Position numbers and translations under genes: made by a program. From contig CAJZBQ010000011.1 in NCBI GenBank assembly GCA_914767885.1, forward strand, positions 1,054,001-1,118,000: DNA of 64,000 bases, given 5' to 3'. The notes beneath the pieces are model-generated. The model worked only from the letters and a program-made list of their open reading frames with translations, was not told the origin of the DNA and searched no databases. Position 1 is the stretch's first letter. Each line of letters opens with the position of its first letter. Positions 22,102 through 31,647 of the stretch are shown here, in pieces. This stretch comes from Blepharisma stoltei (Eukaryota; Ciliophora; Heterotrichea; Heterotrichida; Blepharismidae).

Positions 22102-22422
22102 TTAATCAATATCAACAGGCCTCTTATCTTCTTCAGCAAGCTGTAAAATCCATTTGCAAAAATTGCCATCAACTTCGCCAATTCTAATGATTATTTCGTC
22201 TCTATATGTTCTTGCTTGAGGATATATATTAAATGCTTCAAGCAGGATGCTATTTTTGGTATCGTTATGAATCACTCTTAAGGCTTTTTCAATTTCTGAT
22301 CTCCTCATTGTTTTGTCAACTTCAAAATCGATTTCATCTTCATAATACTGTTTTTGGGACCAATCTGTTTCTTCATCACCGCGGCTGAGCTCTCTATTAG
22401 CATTTGGATTAAATCCTGACAT
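22102..22422 (-). CDS. Small acidic protein of unknown function
   Basis: 106 aa, not recognised. An N-terminal disordered segment is followed by helices (KTMRRSEIEKALRVIHNDTK, then YRDEIIIRIGEVDGNFCKWI). It ends EEDKRPVDID. No introns are needed. Composition is normal for the locus, and the start ATG is at 22420-22422. Confidence 0.6.
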   Translation of the reverse strand: MSGFNPNANRELSRGDEETDWSQKQYYEDEIDFEVDKTMRRSEIEKALRVIHNDTKNSILLEAFNIYPQARTYRDEIIIRIGEVDGNFCKWILQLAEEDKRPVDID

Positions 22423-22632
22423 TTATAGGGGGGTTTGGCAGAATAAAGTTTTCAATAATATCTAAATAATCTTAAAACTAGTAAGCGTCATTATCAAAAC
22501 ATTAAAAACAAAAATTACTTTACAGTAGAAAATTATATGAAAATTTGCTTCTAATTTTTGATACTTCAGCAAGCTATTCCATATATATTTCTTTATACTA
22601 AATGCAAATATTATATTTGTTTTTCTATAATT

Positions 22633-22722
22633 TAATATAGTTAGGGAGGATCTCTAGCACGGGGCTTTTTTGGAAAGAAAGCCAAAAAAGCCCCGTGCTA
22701 GACATCCTCCCTAACTATATTA
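22633..22722. repeat. Near-perfect 41-bp inverted repeat with 8-nt loop
   Basis: Arms 22633-22673 and 22682-22722 are reverse complements with a single mismatch. The loop is AAAGAAAG. The arms contain AGCACGGGGCTTTTTTGG, far richer in GC than the flanks. It could be a foldback MITE, a small-RNA hairpin or a transposon end. Confidence 0.9.
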
Positions 22723-22734
22723 GGCACTTCGCGC

Positions 22735-22930
22735 CAAAAAAGCAAGAAAAAGGGCAGAATTGCTGGAGCTCCAAGGACTTTTGTAAGGCATGGAGGATCA
22801 GGTGGAGTTTGCAGTAGTAATTGTGGAACATTGGCTAGAGTCCTTGCTGCAAGAAATGAGTATGAATTTGTTGAATTTTGAGTCCCCGATCACAGTGGAT
22901 GCGAATCGATGATTCAATTAAAACTAGAAT
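22735..22930 (+). other. Coding-like remnant next to the hairpin
   Basis: With TGA as Trp, one frame stays open for about 65 codons up to TAA near 22930. It includes GGVCSSNCGTLARVLAARNE and EFVEFWVPDHSGCESM. There is no ATG and no recognisable family. The motif TTGGCGCG-like next to it recurs near 44050 inside another insert. It may be a piece of a germline-limited element. Confidence 0.35.
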
Positions 22931-23106
22931 GATAAAGGAATAAGGATGGCATACAGCATTTAAATGGCTATGGAGTTTTTTGGTTGGATGCGAAGGTTTA
23001 ATTTTTATAATTTTTTGAATATTTTTTAATTAAAATAGAATGCTGACATCGATCAGCGGTAAAGTCTAAATAAGAATAATATTTGTTTTTCTAAATAAAT
23101 AAAGCA

Positions 23107-23562
23107 TTAATCCATAATTATATACTTATTTAAAAACTCTGGGAAGACTCCTCTATTAAGAAACAGCCATGTCTGCTTTAAAATCTCTCTTGAACTTTTC
23201 ATATCTAGTGTTTTCTTCATTCCATATTTATCTAATTCTGCTTTGATTTCGCCAACACTCATTTTCGAGTAATCTGGCATGCCCTTCATATCAACTTCTT
23301 TGCTTTCTTTTATCGGCTCTATGTTTGCAACTTCAAATCTTTGAAGATTTTCAATTATTGGTTCATTTTCTATGTAAAAATCATTGGGCTCATTAGCCAT
23401 AGCTAAATAGTTTTGTTCGTTTTGTGTTTCATAAATTTGGTCACTTTCTGAAATTTTTGGTTCTAGTTTTCCTTCAATGCATTCATTAATGTGATTTATT
23501 TGATCGAGCTCTGATAAGTGAGAGAGATTAATGCTGCATATGATGCAAGAAAGCTCTATCAT
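23107..23562 (-). CDS. Minimal SLX4-like protein (UBZ-like finger plus SLX1-binding domain)
   Basis: 151 aa. The C-terminal 60 residues look like the conserved C-terminal domain of SLX4: DYSKMSVGEIKAELDKYGMK followed by a basic helix and ILKQTWLFL. This domain recruits the SLX1 nuclease. The N-terminus has a UBZ-like finger (CIICSINLSHL...INHINECIE). Fungal and animal SLX4 proteins are far larger, so this would be a stripped-down scaffold. It could act in Holliday junction or flap processing, but that role is inferred from the family. No intron or IES. Confidence 0.65.
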   Translation of the reverse strand: MIELSCIICSINLSHLSELDQINHINECIEGKLEPKISESDQIYETQNEQNYLAMANEPNDFYIENEPIIENLQRFEVANIEPIKESKEVDMKGMPDYSKMSVGEIKAELDKYGMKKTLDMKSSREILKQTWLFLNRGVFPEFLNKYIIMD

Positions 23563-23790
23563 ATATTTTTATTACAATTTCTATTAGCTTACTTTTTAAT
23601 ATTTTGGCTTAAATAAATTTGCCTTAATTATCTGCATAGGATTGTATTGTGTGCTGATATATTTTATAATTATAAAAATCATCTCTTTTTATTCGAAATT
23701 AAGCTTATATAGACTAACTAGGTGGTCCAAGAACAATTTATCATAATTGCTTATATTGAAGTAATAAATAAATGGGTTTGTAATATTAAA

Positions 23791-23955
23791 ATGGCTCGGA
23801 GCTTAAAGACACTGGGCAAGAATATTGGAAAAGGACTGGAAAGTGGAGGGAATTTGGCTAAAACTGCAATTTACTGGGGATTCGTACCAGCAATTCTATA
23901 CTTGGCATTCACAACAGAACCAAAGCCGAACATCAGAAGCTTATTTGGATTTTAA
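23791..23955 (+). CDS. TOM7: TOM7, small subunit of the mitochondrial outer-membrane translocase
   Basis: 54 aa, matching the family size. A basic amphipathic N-terminus (ARSLKTLGKNIGKGLESGG) precedes a single membrane span with the Tom7 signature: aromatic-GF-x-P...Y (TAIYWGFVPAILYLAFTTEP). It ends IRSLFGF. ATG 23791 is preferred over an upstream alternative because the family begins just before the basic segment. TOM7 modulates TOM complex assembly. Confidence 0.75.
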   Translation: MARSLKTLGKNIGKGLESGGNLAKTAIYWGFVPAILYLAFTTEPKPNIRSLFGF

Positions 23956-25168
23956 TTTTAGATAAATACTTTAATCGAAGTATTGCTAATGCTATTGCTA
24001 CTATTTATAAATAAATCTTCCTTGTGAGAGAATCTTCACTGCCATTGATTTTTATTTTTCGTTGCTATAAATGTAATTTATTTCATTCTCTGCATTCCTT
24101 GGAAATTTGTGAATAAATCACATTGTAGTCTCTTTAATTAGCAATATTGTTATTGTCTTGAAATTTCCATGAAAATAAAACTCTGAATAAGGCATATGAG
24201 GTGGCTTTAAAAAGCCATTTTAATTGAATTTTTTATATAAATGGCGGATTACAATCGAATCCTTCTCACAGTGATGGCAGCGGGAATGGGTTTTGGAGTC
24301 TCGAGTTGTCCCAGCAATGTCAGTAGCCTCAAAGCGAGAGGCCTAGGGCAGTTACTTACTACTCCTTTTTGCACATAGCGCCCTAGCCAACGGCACCTGA
24401 AATGGAGCAGGGCAACTGACCTACTCAAGCTGCTGTGATGGCCCAGGATCGCAGAAGCTGTTGAGTCTTTTCCAAGGATAGCCTGGGAATAGGAGAGGCG
24501 AACTAGACAACAAATGGCGGTCTCTCTAGTTCAAAAATTGCTCTTATTAGAGGGAAGATCTGGCATCGGAAAAGGCACTGTTGGCATAAACTTGGGCAAG
24601 ACCTTAAGTTGACAATAGAGGCGGTCAGGCTAGCCAGAAAATGGCCTGAGACCTCATCTCTACCGAGAAGCATAGGGGTTTCAGTCAGGGTCAAGACAAT
24701 TTGCTGTGCCATCCTGTAAGTACGCCACAGAGTATGCAGTCTGGCGAAGCAGAAACCTTAAAGATCATTTAATTGAATTTTGTTCACATAAAATATAAAT
24801 AAAGTATAAAATTATTAAACATTAAAATTAATTAGAAGCTTATTAAAAAATGATTTAAGATAACAATTGAGAACAATCTTACCTCTAATTATTTATTTAA
24901 GTAATCTTAAACCATCGATTAACTCAAAATTTCATGTGAAGCATATTAAGAATTAAGGAGTTAGGAGAGATTCAAATAAATGGATATTGGATAAATAGTA
25001 TAAAGCTTTCAGCATCTTATCGTTAATTATGCACGCGCATCTGCTTTCAGAATATATTTCAATTAAATATATTAAAATTAAAGAGCAATAAAATAGTTAT
25101 GATAAAATAATAAAGCTAACAATAAGCCCATTTTTTGTATTATCATTATTGTAACTTCATAATTAAAT
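23956..25168. other. Intergenic region holding a retroposon-like element
   Basis: Apart from the element at 24233-24767, the sequence is AT-rich and shows no gene. Confidence 0.6.
24233..24767 (+). mobile_element. Retroposon-like element, copy 1 (14-bp target duplication)
   Basis: TTTAATTGAATTTT is at 24219-24232 and 24768-24781. The 535-bp body is GC-rich and aligns by eye, in the same orientation, with 55181-55788. Shared landmarks are ATGGCG near the start, AAGCGAGAGGCCTA, AAGCTGTTGAGT, GGTCTCTC and TCTACCGAGAA, and both end ACCTTAAA. No long ORF exists, so it is non-autonomous (SINE-like or a truncated LINE). Confidence 0.8.
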
Positions 25169-26072
25169 ATGCGAAAGAAAGCGCAACCTGAAAATCCACC
25201 TCACAATGCTTCTTTGAGCCCCGAAAGAAATTATGAAGACTTCAAAAGTCCTCCAAAATTTAAAATTCCCCGAGAAGCCTCCCCAGAAACTACCAACTCT
25301 AGAGATGTAAACAAAATTTTGCAACATAAAGAGCACAGCCGTCGAAAAATAGATACAGCCAATTTCCAAGTTCAGCCAAAAGCTCCAGAAGCATCTCAGC
25401 CGATGAAAGAAACCCCACCTGAAATTTTCCTTCATCGAAACCCGCAGGGTGGCATTTATGTCCATGAAAAAGACATCGAAACGCTTTTCCGCTTCATAGA
25501 CACTCACAACTACGGCAGAATAACAATGCAAGATCTCAAAAAAAAAGTATCCCTTTTCGCGAAAGAAATGACCAATAGAGATTTCAAGTTCTTGATGGCA
25601 GGTAAAAATGATATCAGCATCAGAGAACTTCATGACATTTTGAAATATAATGAACTTGAAGATTTTGACCCAATCGCAGAAGCTTTTAAGTTTTATGATC
25701 CTGAAGGGACTGGATATATTCATTTTTATTGAAACGGCAATTTAGTTAGAGATATTTTTTAAGTAAATGGCTACTTTTAATAAATTTTTAATTTAATTTA
25801 GATCTGAATATGTGGACTTGGAAAGATTAAGAGAGATTTTTTCGCTTTTGGGCTATGAAGACCTAACTTATGGAGATCTGCAAATTTTAGTTGAGTGTGC
25901 TGATGCGGATTTGGATGGAAAAATATCACTTGAAGACTTCAGAAGACTGATACCAGTCCATGAGCCTAAGGAAGGGGAGCCAAAAGCAAAAAATATTAAT
26001 GTTGTGTCTGATCCGGAGCTGCATCAACAGTTTGTAGCAAATTTGAAAGAATATGGGGATACTAAAAAATAA
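25169..26072 (+). CDS. Calmodulin-like EF-hand protein with long disordered N-terminus
   Basis: About 269 aa after removal of a short IES. The first 85 residues are Pro/Lys-rich. EF-hand units follow: DTHNYGRITMQDL (loop ligands partly kept), a degenerate second unit (LMAGKNDISIRELHDIL), a third starting YDPEGTGY and the fourth DADLDGKISLEDF with good calcium ligands. The third loop is interrupted by AT-rich DNA with a TAA. Excision at TA within the Tyr codon gives DPEGTGYVDLERLREIF, a canonical loop. It probably acts as a calcium sensor of the cortex or cilium. Confidence 0.85.
25717..25810. mobile_element. Short IES inside an EF-hand loop
   Basis: 94 bp of AT-rich DNA with in-frame stops. 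Joining TA 25715-25716 to TA 25809-25810 restores a canonical EF-hand. An 82-bp alternative (25717 to 25799) is also in frame but gives a poorer loop. No repeats at the ends. Confidence 0.75.
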
Positions 26073-26294
26073 TAACTCATTTTAAAAATATAGATTTATA
26101 TGAATTCAAAGGCCAGTTAGATCAATCCTTGATTATTTATAATTTTTAAAGTTAAATAACCTAAATAAAAAGCAATAAATCAAATTTATTTAAACTTGCA
26201 AGTGATTTAACACTTATGTGGGCTTTACTTTTTTAAATTTTAATTGCTTAAATCAAGATATAAACATTCAATTTATTACAAAGGCGGGATATAA

Positions 26295-27086
26295 ATGTCA
26301 AAAAGAAAGCGATCTGAAGCCTCACGGGACATCATGAACAAATTAACTTGCCCTATCTGTGTCGACTATTTTAGTAAGCCCACATATCAATGTTCAAAAG
26401 GCCACTCAATCTGTGCTGGCTGCTATCAAAATTTATCAAGACTGAACCCAATCTGCCCTCTTTGCCGAATTCGATATCCACCAACTCCAATTCGTAATTT
26501 CCTTCTTGAGTCCATGCTTGAAACCTACCCCAGCTCTTGCAAATATGCAAAAGACGGCTGCAAGGAGACATTAAATCTCTCCAATCGGCATGACCATGAA
26601 AAATCCTGCCCATTTGACAAAGAGGTGAATTGCCCAGTTTTTAACTTTATCGCTAACGAGAACACACCACCTGATATGTGTAAGTGAAGAAATAGCATCG
26701 ATAAATTAATTGAACACTTTCAATCTGATCATAATTTAAATCCTGAAGAAAATTCTCAAAGTTCAGTTACCTTAAATTGAGGAAAAACATTAAATTCAGA
26801 TTTTATGTACCGAAAAAAGCTTGTAGTAATTAAGGAAAAATATGTGCTGGTAACGCTTTCGCATTTATTTGAGGCCTATGAGCTTGGAGTTATGGTACTG
26901 ACTTTAAATAAGAGGTGCGATGTTAATGTAAAAATTAAAAGTGGGGAAATGTTTTATAAGATGGTTAAACCATGCTTTGGGATGAAATCTGTTGTGGGAG
27001 ATGTATGCATTTTTACGTTGGGAACTGTTGAATTGCTTGTTTTAGAGGATAAACTTGAATTGATAACAAAGATTTCAATTGATTAA
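26295..27086 (+). CDS. SIAH-like RING E3 ubiquitin ligase
   Basis: 263 aa. The RING at residues 18-56 is of the SIAH type (LTCPICVDYFSKPTYQCSKG, HSICAGCYQNL, CPLCR). A SIAH-type zinc region follows (CKYAKDGCKETL...HDHEKSCPF...CP). The substrate-binding part at the C-terminus is short and divergent. TGA codons at about 131 and 162 read as Trp. In seven-in-absentia proteins this architecture targets substrates for ubiquitination. No intron or IES. Confidence 0.85.
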
Positions 27087-27193
27087 GCTAATTTGGAATT
27101 ATAAAAGAAGGTAAATAGCTCTCGCTTAGTATTCTTTAGGAAAATATAGTATAAAATTCTTGATAATACCATTTTAGGCTCAGTAATAAAAAT

Positions 27194-30100
27194 ATGAGGT
27201 TAGCGTTCAAAAGATTGCATTTATCAAGGCAAATTTCATTTTTATCTGGCTTCAACACAGCGTTAAGCTCATTTCAAAATACGTCAAGCTTCAACAGCAT
27301 CTCATCTCGAGCCTTTTCTTCACATTTTGATTTTCTTATTCCCCCCTTTTTAAAATGGAACAAAAAGCCTTCATTTTAAAACAAAGCTACAAATTTTTCA
27401 CTCCTTCTGCACCACACAAAAACATCTGAGCCAATTAACAAGATTATTTTAGTTTTTTAAAAAAATTATTTTTTAAAAATTTATCAATTCAAAGTTCAAA
27501 GTTTGTTTAAATATTATTCTGCTCGCACTCAGTAATTTAAAGTTGAAAAATCTACGCGAATTGTTTGACTTTTAGAACATTAAATTTGCTATCAACACTA
27601 TTTTAATTTTACTTACTCCCCCCCCCCCCCTCCGTGAGCGAACAAAAAAATTTTGTTCACTCACGGAGGGGGGTTAATTTTTTTTTTTAAAAAAAATTTT
27701 TATATATAAATTTTTATAAAAATATTTTTTTTCGAAATTTTAAAAAAAATCCTAATTTGCAAAAATTGGGAAGCAAATATTAATTTAATTTGCAAAATTT
27801 ATGTTTTAAAACGCATTTTTGTTTAAAATTAAACAGAATTAGCTCTAGATTTCATTATACTAATTATCACTTATATATCAAAATTTTTTTCCATTAAAAT
27901 TTTTTCTATTAAAAAAATTTTTGTTCGCTCACGGAGGGTGGGTTTTTGGTCAAAAAATGGGTGATTTTTCTAATGGTTTTGTTCGCTCACGGAGGGGGGG
28001 GGGGGGAGTTAAAGAATAAAGTTTTTTTGATAGTTTAAAGTGTAGTTTCCTTCTTAAAAAACAAAATTATCGATATTTTGTTCCAATAGAATTTAAAGGA
28101 GAGTCAATGATGAAAATTACAACACAATTTCAGCAAAAAATCTCCGATCAAGACAAGATATTTATGTTGGAAATCTACCATATGACACTACAGAATCAGA
28201 AATTAGAAAACACTTCGAACAATTTGGAAGACTCACAAGATTTTCACTTTTAAGCGGCCCAGATGGTTCCTTCAGAGGAAAAGTATTTATTACTTATGAT
28301 AATCCAGAAAGCACTAAATTAGCTCTTAAAGAGAATTCACAGCTTTTTAAAGGAAGGGTCATAGAAGTAAGCCTTGATGCTGATAGAAGCAAAGAAAAAG
28401 CAAAAATTGAAAAAATATCTAAAAGTGATGATTGCACTATTTTTATTAGAAATCTTCCGTTTAGCGTAGGGGCTGAATTATTAAAAGAAAAATTCGAGAA
28501 ATTTGGAAAAATTCTTGGAATTGACATTGATAGTTTAGAAAGACAAGATCTTCCTCCTGGCATTGCATTTATAACTTATCAATCAGCCGAAATGGCTAAA
28601 GCAGCTCAAGAAAATATGAATGGAAAAGAGCTAGAATCCAGAGCAATATCTGTGACACTAAAGCAAAGAAAAGATAAGCTAAATGAGAATAGAGTATATG
28701 TAAAGAATCTACCTGGATCAATTACTACTGAAGCAATAAAAACACATTTTGGCCATTGTGGAGAGATTGAATCAATCGATATTAGAGATCATGGGGTAGG
28801 ATATGCTCTGATAAAATTTAAAAACTCCCAAGGTTTGAATAATGCTTTAAAAATGAATGACCAAGAAATTGATGGAGTTAGAATTTATGTTTCTGATTGC
28901 GGAAGAAAATCTTTTGAAGATAAAAATAATTCAGCAAGTCCTAACTCCTTGCCTTCATGCCAAGCAAAGCAATTGTAAAAAATTGTTGAGAAATAAACTA
29001 TCCTCTGTGAATTCTTTCAATATAAAATTTCTTGGAAATATTTTTCTCTATATAATTTTATTAATTCAAAATAGCTTAAACTCTAAAACACAGAATTTAT
29101 AAATGCACTTGAATTTGTATACAAATGTTTTCAATTGAAAATTTTAAATACTATAAACTATTATATTGTGTTTTTTAAAAGCTAATCACGGGTGGAGTAG
29201 AGATTTAACATATTCAAACCCAAAAGATTTTGGGGAAGCTTCATATGCTTCTGTGCCATTATTTCAAAATGAGAAAGCTAGTGATATCTCAGAAAACGCC
29301 AGCACCACAAATCAAAATCTCTATTCATCTTGCAGCAATAAAATCATCGGTTTCCGATGAAGATTAAAGATTAAATAATTAAGCTCGAATGAGTCTTGGG
29401 AGTTTATTTCAGCCCTCTCTGCATTCGCCGACTTCAGGCTCTTCGCCCTAAGCATCGATTAGCATTACTCCATTTTCTTTCAGCGCAGCCAAAAAATGGT
29501 GCTGTCGCCATTTCTCTAGGAGACGCACCCATTTACTTTTTTCGACAACTCCTAGAGGTCGGCACGATTTACCCAGGAATAGGAGGTAAGCATGACCCTG
29601 AACTCCCCTTTTGGTCCCCAATATTCTCTCTCGCATCCATAACTGTGAAGTTGTCTTATGAACTCTTGCTTCCTTGTCTTTTAGTACAGGATAAAAAAAA
29701 CCTGTTGTAATGTCCCGACTAAGGAGAGAAAAAGTCAACCCTGGACACAAAGTTTCAGGCCTCAACCCTCTTATACCCAAAAACCCCTAGGGTATGGTCG
29801 GATAAGTCACTATTTTGTTTGTGTCATACCGATGAAGAAGAAAAGCAATTTAGTGTCTTTTTATCAAATTTACCTCCAAATGTAAGCAAGAATGATTTAA
29901 AAGCGCTATTCAAATCATGTGGAGAAGTAGATAATATCATAGTAAGTTGTTCACTTAACCCCAAAAATAAACGAATTTTGAATAATATAGAACAAAATTA
30001 CAATAGTAATTTTTATATGAATAGATTGAATTTTGCTTATTACTGAAGATAAAACATGAAAATTTAAATCTTGAACAATTATCCACCTATAAATAAGTAT

Positions 30101-31516
30101 GATCTATTCAATAAAATTTACTTGCTTTTTATTGAAGGAGTTAACAAAACTTCCCAAAAGTAGTGGAATCATTAAATTTTATGATCAAGTAGGTGCCGAA
30201 AATGCTAGAAAACTTGGTAATATTGATTATAATGGCTGTAATATAAAAATCCAAAAACGAACACCCAATTCATCAAAAGGGTTTGATATACGCGTCAAAT
30301 TTTTGCCACGAGACGCAACTGAAGATGAAATAAAACAGATTTTTGGAGATTGTGGAACTATAACAAGATTGCATTTCCCAACTGATCGATTCGGAAATAA
30401 AATTGATGTCTGCTTCGTTGGATTTGAGAGCTTAGAGCAGGCGCAGGCTGCCATCAAAAAAGACAAATTAATTTACAAAAATTTCCCATTAGAGGTAAAG
30501 TTATTTACAGATGAAAATAGAGAAATAGGGTCTGTGTTTGAACGGAGGGATTCCTTAAGTATTTTAGTAGGAAATATTCCATTTCATGGAATTGACGAAA
30601 AAGATATAAAAGATTTTTTCTCTCACTCCCCCCCCCTTGAAATTGGAACTAAAAATTTGATTCCAATTTAAAGGGGGGTTAATTTTTTTTTTTAAAAAAA
30701 AATATCAATATAAAATTGTTTATAAAAAACAAAAGTCAAAAACTTATCGAGTTAGATTAATATATTTGTTTAATAAAATGCTATTTACTCTTTATCCTTT
30801 AAAAAAAAGCAAGATATAACTAAATTTTCATTATTAATTAATACGCCACTATTAATTGGCATCAAAATTATTTTACACAAAAATTATTATTTTTATTTAT
30901 TGAAAAAAAAATTAAAAAAAAAAATTTTAGAAAATTTATCATCAAAGTGTTAATTTTTTTTAAATAAGATGTTATTTTATACTCTATTCTTTAAAATAAA
31001 GCTCGAAATAAGTAAATTTTGAAATTTTATAAAGAATTCCTATTGAATTTATATCAAAACTATCCGAATAAAAAATATCATTTTTATCAAAAAATAATGA
31101 AAAATTTTTAAAAAAACAAATTAATTTTTTTTAAAATTTAGCAATTAAGGATAATAATTTTTTTTAAATAAGATGCTCTTTATACTTTCTTCTTTAAACA
31201 AGAGCAAGATATAACTAAATTTTTAATTTTAGTTAAGAAGAAACATTTAAATTATATCAAAACCTTTTAGATAAAAATTATATATAATTTTTTATTATAA
31301 AATTAAATTTTGTTCCAATTTAAAGGGGGGAGTCAGTGTGGGAAAATTGTCAATGTTCATTTAGTTAGGAGAGAGAATGGGAAAGTCCTAGGCTATGGGT
31401 TTGTTGAATTTAGTAGTCAAGAAGAAGTTCAAAAAGCAATAAATCTTGAAGATAAAACACTATTAGGAAGAACATTACGTATTTCACAAAAAAGATCAAG
31501 CAGCATTAAGAATTAA
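27194..31516 (+). CDS. Six-RRM RNA-binding protein, probably mitochondrial, interrupted by five IESs
   Basis: Removing five segments (768, 241, 488, 199 and 710 bp) leaves 1917 nt, exactly 639 codons, and one continuous protein. RRM landmarks are IYVGNLPYD (about residue 67), TIFIRNLPFS (159), RVYVKNLPGS (245), FSVFLSNLPPN (388), DIRVKFLPRDA (466) and SILVGNIPFHG (556). The first 45 residues are Arg/Ser/Phe-rich without acids and contain SSRAFSS, like a mitochondrial presequence. RRM4 is completed across the fourth IES, and RRM6 is completed across the fifth (FFS-QCGKIVNVHL). RBM19/MRD1 also have six RRMs but are nucleolar; the presequence argues against that role. Confidence 0.8.
27339..28106. 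mobile_element. IES 1 of the RRM gene: family-2 MITE with a nested family-1 MITE
   Basis: Left junction TTA|TTCCCCCCTTTTTAAAATGG; right ...GTTCCAATAGAATTTAAAGGAGAG|TCA. The 768 bp removal is in frame. A complete family-1 MITE (27616-28008) sits inside with its own TTA flanks. Confidence 0.8.
27616..28008. mobile_element. Family-1 MITE nested in an IES
   Basis: TTA at 27613-27615 and 28009-28011. The left end has C12 then TCCGTGAGCGAAC, followed at once by its own complement, forming a hairpin. The right end has two tandem copies of the TTTTGTTCGCTCACGGAGG motif. The 393-bp body is nearly the same as 37236-37617. Confidence 0.9.
28945..29185. mobile_element. IES 2 of the RRM gene
   Basis: TAA (28942-28944)|CTCCTTGCC... 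to ...TTTTAAAAGC|TAA (29183-29185). The 241 bp are AT-rich with stops. The join gives SASPNHGWSRD in frame. TIRs are weak. Confidence 0.75.
29341..29828. mobile_element. IES 3 of the RRM gene: GC-richer insert
   Basis: TA 29339-29340 to TA 29827-29828, 488 bp. About 29391-29815 is GC-rich and unlike the MITEs. The join SCSNTDEEEKQF restores the frame leading into RRM4. Confidence 0.75.
29945..30143. mobile_element. IES 4 of the RRM gene
   Basis: TAA 29943-29945 and TAA 30142-30144 flank about 199 bp of AT-rich DNA. Removal links beta-2 of RRM4 (VDNIIV) to its RNP1 half (TKLPKSSGIIKFYD). A start 3 bp earlier is also in frame. Confidence 0.75.
30626..31335. mobile_element. IES 5 of the RRM gene: full-length family-2 MITE
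   Basis: TCA|CTCCCCCCCCTTGAAATTGG at the left; CCAATTTAAAGGGGGGAG|TCA at the right. 710 bp. Only joining the two TCA copies gives FFSQCGKIVNV, a normal RRM. The body is closely similar to 50903-51651. Confidence 0.92.
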
Positions 31517-31647
31517 GACAGTTTATAATTATCTTCTTATAGCAAATAGAAACGAATTAATAGATTTTCAGACATTTGCTTTTAATCTTGTATAAATCAG
31601 GTTTAGTGAATAAAATTTTAGCTCATTAAAGAGTTAGAATAATACTT

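Noticed and set aside
29396-29780. Frames on both strands within the RRM gene's GC-rich IES
   Set aside because: They lie within DNA that must be removed to keep the RRM frame, and match no family I know.
29353-29840. 10-bp CCGATGAAGA repeat as the target duplication of IES 3 in the RRM gene
   Set aside because: Joining at this repeat puts RRM4 out of frame; the TA pair outside it works.
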